A stretch of DNA of 64,000 bases from Acanthococcus lagerstroemiae (Eukaryota > Arthropoda > Insecta > Hemiptera > Eriococcidae): contig CM063114.1 in assembly GCA_031841125.1 (NCBI GenBank), positions 46,459,574 to 46,523,573 on the forward strand, written 5' to 3'. Below the pieces are notes generated by a model. That model worked only from the letters and a program-made list of their open reading frames with translations. It did no database searches and was not told the DNA's origin. Shown piece by piece: positions 57,594 to 64,000 of this stretch (positions are counted from its first letter, which is position 1; each line of letters starts with the position of its first letter). Position numbers and translations under genes: made by a program.

Positions 57594-59651
57594 CAGTGGC
57601 GTCGCTGGAATTTTTTTTTTTTTTTTTTTGGGGGGGGGTAACTTTTTTAGTAGTGTTGACCTACATTCATCGGCGTTGGTGGATTTTTTGGGAGGAGGAG
57701 TGTAGTATGTTGTATCAAAGTGTTCAACAGTCATTTAAGTCATTTATTTTCAGTCATGGTCATTTAAAAATTTAAGAATCAGCAAATTATAACATGAAAG
57801 AGACAACAAAGAATTTAGAATTTGAAAATTCTATTATAATGACCAGGGCTGCAATTTTTATGCGAATGCATATTTTTATCTATGGTGTATAGGTATAAGT
57901 TTTAAAAGGTCTTCACGAATCACAGAATTCTGACAAATGAGCAGCACTTCATCCTGCATATTTCACATATTTTGGCATTTACCGCATATTTTGCACCAAT
58001 AATTCTGCTTATTTTTCAATTTCTCTCCCCCCCCCCCCTAAAAAAAAATTTTAGTGTTGAGAATGATATCCGACTCCAAAAAAAAACATTGTGAAGACCT
58101 AATGGTTAATGAATTAGTAGAAAAGCTTTTAGAAAAATATGTTCTTCTGCCCGTGAGATAACCTTTCTCTTGCCCGCATCACATTCATCAATCATCAAGA
58201 AATTACGAATAGGTGCATTATTTCCTGGGTGCATCTCCTATTAAAAGAAGATTGAAGTCTTAAGGAGATACTCTGCTGGATCATTTTAAAATATGATAAA
58301 AATTGTCTCAGTGTATCCAACTTAATTTTTCTTTTGATACGATATACCCAATACCCATATTATATTTACATATTTACGCATATTTTACAATTTTGACGCA
58401 TATTTTCGGCATATTCTTAGACTGATTTCAGTGCATAAAATATGCGCATATTTCGCTATTTTTTGTGCATAAAAATTGCAGCCCTAATAATGACGATAAA
58501 TCGAAATATCAGCTTACAATAGTCTTCGCATGTATGACATGCTCATGTGAGTCGTTTGAGACGTGGAGCTCAATAAGGCCCTAATTTAAGGTCTTGGCTC
58601 TCCAGACTTTCATGTAAGTAATTTCATGTTTACCCTTTTTTGTGTTATAGTCGTCGACTGCAATATTTAAAAATCCAGACGGCTCCACGTTGCTCAGATC
58701 TTCTAATAAAAATACCCCTTTTTCAAAACTTGATAAGTCCAGCGCACCAACGAAGGCTGGGCCTATAACCTAATAAGACTCAACCTAATACCTAATAAGC
58801 CTGACCTGAAATTCGATAAATAAAAAGTTAGCATGGTTCAACTAGAAATTTATGAGTAAGTTATACCTGAAATGATAATCAATCGATCTTACCAGGCTGG
58901 GCCTTATTAGGTTACATACTATTTTTTGTGAGTATCGCATATCTCGGTTCCAAATTGCTCAAATTTCACTTTTCTGGCGTCGATCGTTAACTAACTACCA
59001 CTACAACAACTATCCAATGTTTGGATTCTGGATAGATTCCATTTGACTGACATAATACGTAAATCCTCCAAGTTACACAAGAAACATATCGGAGCACTTT
59101 TTACGTTATTGGAAAATCATCAATCGGCATATCTCGCACCAGTGGACTAATATCTTGAAAAAACAATTGGACAATGTTGCCATATTATGAAGGAACAACT
59201 TTGCTGTACGTTTTAATAGAGTCTAAAGCATAGCAGTCAAGATCGGTGCATTGGGCCTTATATTGGGGATCCAGGACTTATCGGACTCATCTACCTTATA
59301 CAATAAGATTAGGGTTTTCCCCCCTGAAAATGTAGTATTATAGACGAATAAGTATATTTAGTTTTAGTTTATTATTTTAGCGCATTCATAGCAATTGGGG
59401 GGGGGTGAAGGTCATTTATTTTCAGATTTCGATTTTGTTAGACGCTCAGTGTATGTGTATTGCGAGTTAAGTGTATGGCACGGTACTATTAATTGCGGTA
59501 TCACACGGCACTAATTCGTTTACAAATTTTTTATAACTGCAAGTACCTGTACATATATTGGCTTTCGAATTTAGGGGGGTAATGTTGATCATTTCTACCC
59601 CCTAATTTTTTGGGGGTGTAAAAATTACCCCCCCCCCCCAGCGACGCCATG
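57594..59651. mobile_element. 2.06-kb hAT-like element inside a LINE
   Basis: Left end CAGTGGCGTCGCTGG with a T-tract and G-tract. The right end, on the other strand, is CATGGCGTCGCTGG with a G-tract and GGTAA. Flanks CTGACTGC (57586-57593) and CTGACCGC (59652-59659) match at 7 of 8. The LINE reading continues from one side to the other, which independently proves the insertion. It has no transposase and is AT-rich inside. A second hAT-like MITE sits at 57844-58486. CCTAATAAG phrases recur in 58760-58920. Confidence 0.8.
57844..58486. mobile_element. 643-bp hAT-like MITE with perfect 8-bp duplication
   Basis: Starts CAGGGCTGCAATTTTTATGC and ends GCATAAAAATTGCAGCCCTA, inverted over 19 of 20 bases. 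Directly flanked by ATAATGAC on both sides (57836-57843 and 58487-58494). Subterminal text contains many GCATATTTT phrases. It has no transposase frame and depends on one in trans. The perfect duplication makes it the youngest of the nested set. Confidence 0.88.
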
Positions 59652-60110
59652 CTGACCGCTTTATACCGTTCTTCATTCTCTTGATTGCACAAGTCACTTC
59701 TTCTTCCGTTATTTCATCTTCATCTTCATGCTACGCCTCCACGACCCGGTTTTGACTATGACCACTATCTTCCTCCCTTGTATCTTTATATAACTCACCA
59801 ATGTGTTCTCTCCCTCTGGCGAGTCTACCGTTCTTCTCCAGTATCATATGACCATTTTTCTCTTTGAGGTTGCCTGGTGTCATTTTACGACGCTGCCCAG
59901 TGAACTCCTTTATCTTCTTATGCACGTTGAAATGGTTGTGTCTATTTTGTAGCTCTTTATGGCAAATTAATAACCTCGACACTTTTCAGCGTCGAAACTT
60001 TTCTACTGGAACTATTGACCTCCAATCCTTTTTGAGCTCTGGTTCAGTCAACGAGTGGTCTCTTGCTGTCCTGATAAATCCGTCGCTGGAAAGGTAATAC
60101 CGTTCCTCAG
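59652..60110 (-). mobile_element. RTE-like LINE, region upstream of the RT core
   Basis: On the minus strand the frame shows FNVHKKIKEFTGQRRK, NLKEKNGHMILEKNGRLA and EHIGELYKDTREE, then EITEEEVTCAIKRMKNGI, where the RT domain starts. This order is typical of insect endonuclease/RT-type LINEs. One stop (near 59990) interrupts the upstream part, which includes LTEPELKKDWRSI. A frameshift of one base occurs at the junction. The endonuclease domain is not present: the piece ends near 60110. Confidence 0.75.
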
Positions 60111-61500
60111 ATTTGCCTGTGTCCGCCTACAGATTTGACCTGGCTGCTGACCTAGCCATTCTAATAGAATTTCCTAAAACAACAAATTATTTGAAGTTTA
60201 TATTCGTAGCCCAAACAATAATATCGATTCTTGCTTTCTATTTCTTCGATCGTTTCTTTCACAGCGGTTTTTTTTATTTTATTTTTTTCAAACTCGACGG
60301 TATACGAGCCAATCATTTAAAATATTCCTTTTCACCGGGCTGCGAAAAATACGAATTTATTTAATAATCTCGGTTAAACTCATTACTCTAAAAAGCGAAA
60401 GAATAATTATTCTACTATAAATTCATTTACAAAACGAATTTGGCGAAATTAGGCTTTTCGAAGCCGGCGAAAACAAAAATTGCCAACAAAAACCTCCAGC
60501 TGGTTTTGTTCGTAAAAATATCGTAAAATTTAATCAAAACAGCATTTTGCGTGGAACAAAAGAAAAAACCTGGCAACGTTGTACATTTGAGAGCGCGGAT
60601 ACTAGAGCCGGCGTTCCGAGTTGAACCCCGAAAGTTTCAGCTTTCAGCCATTATAATTAACCTCGCCGATAGCAAATTTTTTCCGCAAGCTGAAACAAGT
60701 AAAAAGTTCGACGATTCGCGGATAAACGAGTAAATAAAAAGTGATCGAAGCTTGCGTCACAATTTTTCGTCGCACGTTCACGTCGAAAAATTGAAAATAG
60801 GTAACGATTTGGAAATTTTTAAAACACACACGCAGTACTGACTTCTTATTCTTCCGCCATTCGCCCGAAGATATCTGGAAGGTTTTAAAAAACGCTTCGA
60901 ATGCAGTAAATATGCAAATTCTTCCGGCGATAGCATCTGTTTCGTTTTAGCCGACGACGATAAATGAAAAACCCTTCTTCGCCGTTTATTTAAAACTGTC
61001 TTCTTTATTCCCATCGCCGGCCCTTTTTCTCGCATTTTTTTCCTCTCGCACACATTGTCCAGTTCAGCCCGCCACCTAATTCTTGCGAAGCCAGTATTGT
61101 CACTTGCTGGATGCAAAGGCAAAAAAAAAAGAGAGAACGAGAGAATGAAGAAAATGAAGAAGAAAAATGTCATCGTTACTGGGTATGTTTCAAGTTTGTT
61201 AAAGATACACTTTACTGCATCTGCAGTACAAACAAATCCCGTTCTTGTATTTTCGCTAAACCTCGTGTTCCATGATGGTTTTTCTCCTACTATTATTTAG
61301 TAAACAACAGTTACCATTGACACGCTGGCTGGTCCTCTTTCTTTACACACACTCACACTCTGTTTCTTCACTCTGTTGTGTTCGTCGTCTTGTTACCACC
61401 TCTCCTCTTCATGGAACATATCTTTTCTGTACTTTTTGTATCCTGGCATCGCCAGATTCTCGCCCTTGAAATGTAAGATAACTTTGGCGAGGCAGGGGCG
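60111..61500. other. No recognised feature
   Basis: AT-rich DNA with several short frames on both strands and an A-rich stretch near 61120-61165. No domain recognised. Confidence 0.45.
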
Positions 61501-61511
61501 TGTTACCGTTT

Positions 61512-61870
61512 CTAGAAGGTTGTACGGAACATTTTAAGATGGCTCCAAACTGGTCTACTGCCACACATCTCACTCTCCCCGCCTTCAACAGAATAATAAA
61601 GCTGTGAAATAATTCGTCGTCGTCGTCCGGCCTCGTTTTCGAGGATCCACGCATCACCTCCGCTCTCTATGTATCCTCTGTGGTGGCTCACCAGGCCAAT
61701 CCGCGATCCTATCATCCGCCCACAGTCCGGGCATCTATTTTATCTTTCTCTTCTTGTAAGTGAATCCTGGCGCGAACGTCTGGGAACAGCACCTGTGTCT
61801 ACTGCACCACCGTTGTATTGATCCACCATCGACGGTTCCGCTCTTCGATGGTTGCCTGGTGGAACTAACT
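61512..61870 (-). mobile_element. LINE C-terminal zinc-finger remnant
   Basis: On the minus strand near 61725 the text is CPDCGRMIGSRIGLVSHHRG. The C-x2-C, the SRIGL phrase and the SH.R end resemble the single zinc finger at the C-terminus of many arthropod endonuclease/RT LINEs. The final His or Cys is replaced by Tyr. Upstream, in other frames, basic stretches (RRSRQDSLTRRER) fit the linker. It may belong to the RTE-like LINE or be a separate fragment; it abuts the LINE that begins at 61970. Confidence 0.5.
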
Positions 61871-61971
61871 TGACCACTCGCTGGAGGAGGGATCAACGCG
61901 AGAAAATGCACCCGGCGACCATTATCCTTGGGGCCTCATTGCTGTACCAGAGGTTCTCTGACACAGCTGCG

Positions 61972-62910
61972 TCAACACGAGTAGTATCTTCTCACACTGC
62001 GCGCAGATATACCGCAAGTGGGGCAGCCAATGAGGTACTTCAACTCCCTCCTCATGGGAATCGCTGCGCCTTTGAATACGACTTCCGTTGGGGTCCCTGC
62101 ACCCAGGAGGTTCCTCGCCGCGGTTGGGACATCCCGAAACAGGAGCACGTCTGTTTTTGCTGTATTCAGCTCTAGACCTGTCTCGGCCAGTAGCGCCTCT
62201 ACGGTCTCCGTGGCTTCCTTAATTTTCTGTCTGACTGACGGGCCGGAGTTGCCGCCAACTACCGGGAGGGTGTCGGCTGCGTAGCACACCACTTCCCCCG
62301 GGAGTCGGCGAATAACGTTGTTATACAGCAGGTTCCACAGGTTCGGCCGAAGGACCGAGCCCTGTGGACAGCCCCGTTTGAGATGTCGGGCGATCCCTTG
62401 ATGCTGAACCTCCCTAGCAGCGAAATAACTCCGCACGCTACGGTACAGGTAACCAGTCGCGCCGGACGCAGCGGCGCTCTCAGAATCCCCGGCCCGGGGG
62501 CGTGATCGAATGCCACCTTAATGTCTGACACAGTGGCCGTAAAGTTGTTCTGCGCTCGTGATCTCAGGATGAGTCCCATCGCAGTCCGGACAGCATGCTC
62601 TGTGCTTCGATGCTTCCTGAATTTGAACTGCCGCGAGTGGATGATGTTTTCTTCGTCGGGGTGCTATGGGGTGCTGCCGTCTTTTCCAGGCTATGGGATG
62701 AAGATTACTTCACCGTCCTGCCATGTATTTGGAAAATACCCGCAAGCGAGACAGGCGGTGAAAAGCCTCGGCAGCACACGCGGGTGCCGTTTATGCAGCA
62801 CCTTCAGCGTTTTGTGGTTGATCCCATTGGGGCCAGGCGCCTTGCAGTTACTCAGCTTCTTCAAGAGGCTCTGACTTCCCCAGCAGTCACCTTGGGGGCC
62901 GGACCTACGC
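61972..62910 (-). mobile_element. LINE reverse-transcriptase domain, mutated active site
   Basis: Minus strand, several frames. The start (about 62870-62700) has LSNCKAPGPNGINHKTL and ACGYFPNTWQDGEVIFIP. Then come VSDIKVAFDHA (first palm Asp, 62520 region), HLKRGCPQGSVLRPNLWN and VVCYAADTLPV. The palm motif is YAAD where functional RTs have YADD, so one catalytic Asp is Ala (62272-62283). Next are LELNTAKTDVLLF and PMRRELKYL. At least three frameshifts. With the endonuclease to its right it belongs to an APE-type LINE (jockey/R1/I group). The C-terminal end is missing or lost. Confidence 0.85.
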
Positions 62911-63109
62911 GGATCGCTGGATCGTCGTCTTCGCTGTTTCCTCCTCCATGTGTCGGGAACTTGGCATCCAACGGCAGCGCGGCGTTCTCAGCAAGGGTGC
63001 TGCATCGACCGCTATCTGGTCTCTTCAGCAGAGGGATGCCGTCACTTTTAGGATTCTTAAGAACTTGATAGGGTCGTCCCCAGGCATCCCTCTGGCTGCA
63101 GAACCTACT

Positions 63110-64000
63110 TCAGGCTTCCATCTTCGCCCTGCCCATCCCGTAGCGGTACTCTTGCATAATTTCTTCTTTCGCCGCCTTCAGGATGAGCCGGCGAACTGGA
63201 TCGCGCTCTGCGCTCAGCCGACGATGCGTTCTCTTCAGGATATCCTTTAGTCGGCTGAGCTCGGTAGTCCTCTGCTTGGCTTCTGGATCTTCTCCGCTGT
63301 CTTCATGCAGGATTGCAGTTGATTCATCGGCTACCGCACATGCTGGTCGATGTCATCGGGCCCCGTCACAGTATCAATGGGTTCGATGTGCGATCCGTGG
63401 ATTGCGGCGCACAGTTTTTCCAGATGTGTTGTACCTAAAGACCCCCCCCCCCACATGTCGAATGCGATGTACGCGTGGTCTGACAGGGTCTCTGCGTCGA
63501 GTACTTGGAAATCCCGCACTACCGCTCCCCGGGCGGCGACGTAGTCGTTCACGCTGGAGAGCTCCCTTCTCCGCCAGGTATGGTCGGTGGAGTTTTTCAG
63601 GAGCAGCCGGTTCTTTGCGAGGAAGTCTTCGAACCGGCTGCCCCGCTCGTTTATCACGCACCCCGGAACCAGAACGGTGTGACAGTTGAAGTCGTCCGCA
63701 ACCACCGTTGGCCCATTGTGCACGACGAGTAGCTCTGTGGCTGCCGTCAGCTTCGGGTCGATGTCTTCGTTCCGGGAACATTACACTCCGAGTATTGCTG
63801 TGCCCGCAATCTGGACAAGGACTAGGTCTTGCCTAGTGGTGTCAACGAGGTGGTGCTTCAGTTCGCGGCTGACCAGTGCGCACCCATCCGTCGGCCGTGA
63901 GTCGACTGGATGAGGGAATGTACGGCTCAGTGACGACCACGACGCAAACCCCCACATCCCGGCATTAAGGAGTATGAAGTCCATCGCACTTCTGGCGTGG
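63110..64000 (-). mobile_element. LINE apurinic-type endonuclease domain, runs off the window
   Basis: Minus strand, one frame from the window edge to 63331 with one stop (63781). In it: VADDFNCHT (usual form GDFN.H), SSVNDYVAARG, and LSDHAYIAFD with the conserved SDH catalytic His. These are EEP/APE endonuclease motifs that nick target DNA for retrotransposition. After a frameshift at about 63330 the linker continues (LKDILKRTHRRLSAERDPV) towards the RT at 62910. Start of ORF2 and ORF1 lie beyond 64000. The GC content is higher than in the rest of the window. Confidence 0.85.

Overview
The window looks like intergenic or heterochromatin-like DNA from an arthropod. A hemipteran insect is a plausible guess, but the sequence does not fix the species. 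The evidence for a eukaryote is a GT-AG intron inside a protein relic, poly(A)-tailed LINE ends, tRNA-headed SINEs, mariner and hAT-type terminal repeats, Helitron ends and many microsatellites. I found no intact host gene. All convincing coding signal is transposon-derived or broken.

Layout. 0-4 kb: a duplicated hairpin module, short tandem repeats, and on the minus strand a decayed two-exon gene for a FEN1/XPG-like (PIN-fold) nuclease with a cysteine-rich tail (1862-3358). It is followed by a GGATCC-ended MITE. 4-10 kb: mostly unrecognised AT-rich DNA plus a LINE 3' end (about 7.2 kb). 10.2-12.8 kb: a non-autonomous Helitron with an R1-clade LINE inserted in it. 13-16.7 kb: nothing recognised. 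16.7-21.5 kb: a tRNA-derived SINE, a CT-rich degenerate array split by a LINE fragment with an RNase H-like remnant, and a TIR-bounded element hosting a second Helitron. 21.8-29.8 kb: hAT-like elements with 8-bp target-site duplications, a 282-bp tandem array, a dispersed repeat, a degenerate array that switches strand, and a second SINE copy. 31.6-37.7 kb: a foldback element, a mariner relic, a longer minus-strand LINE with YADD and RNase H remnants, a minisatellite, and a hAT-like MITE. 39.8-41.7 kb: Helitron pieces in opposing orientation and an internally deleted mariner. 42.9-46.9 kb: a nearly perfect 189-bp triplication and a dispersed module family. 47.0-48.6 kb: a second R1-clade LINE. 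52-54.3 kb: a SINE, a mariner end, a long inverted repeat and a MITE. 57.4-60.1 kb: a LINE split by a 2-kb hAT-like element that itself carries a hAT MITE. 61.5-64 kb: a minus-strand LINE with endonuclease and RT remnants that runs off the window end.

The genes do not form a pathway. The window is a layered record of insertions, and several nested pairs let the order be read. The best candidate for something under-described is the FEN1-like relic. Next come the paired 3'-UTR hairpins of the two R1-clade LINEs and the three hairpins near 0-1.4 kb that share a core while their outer stems differ but stay paired.
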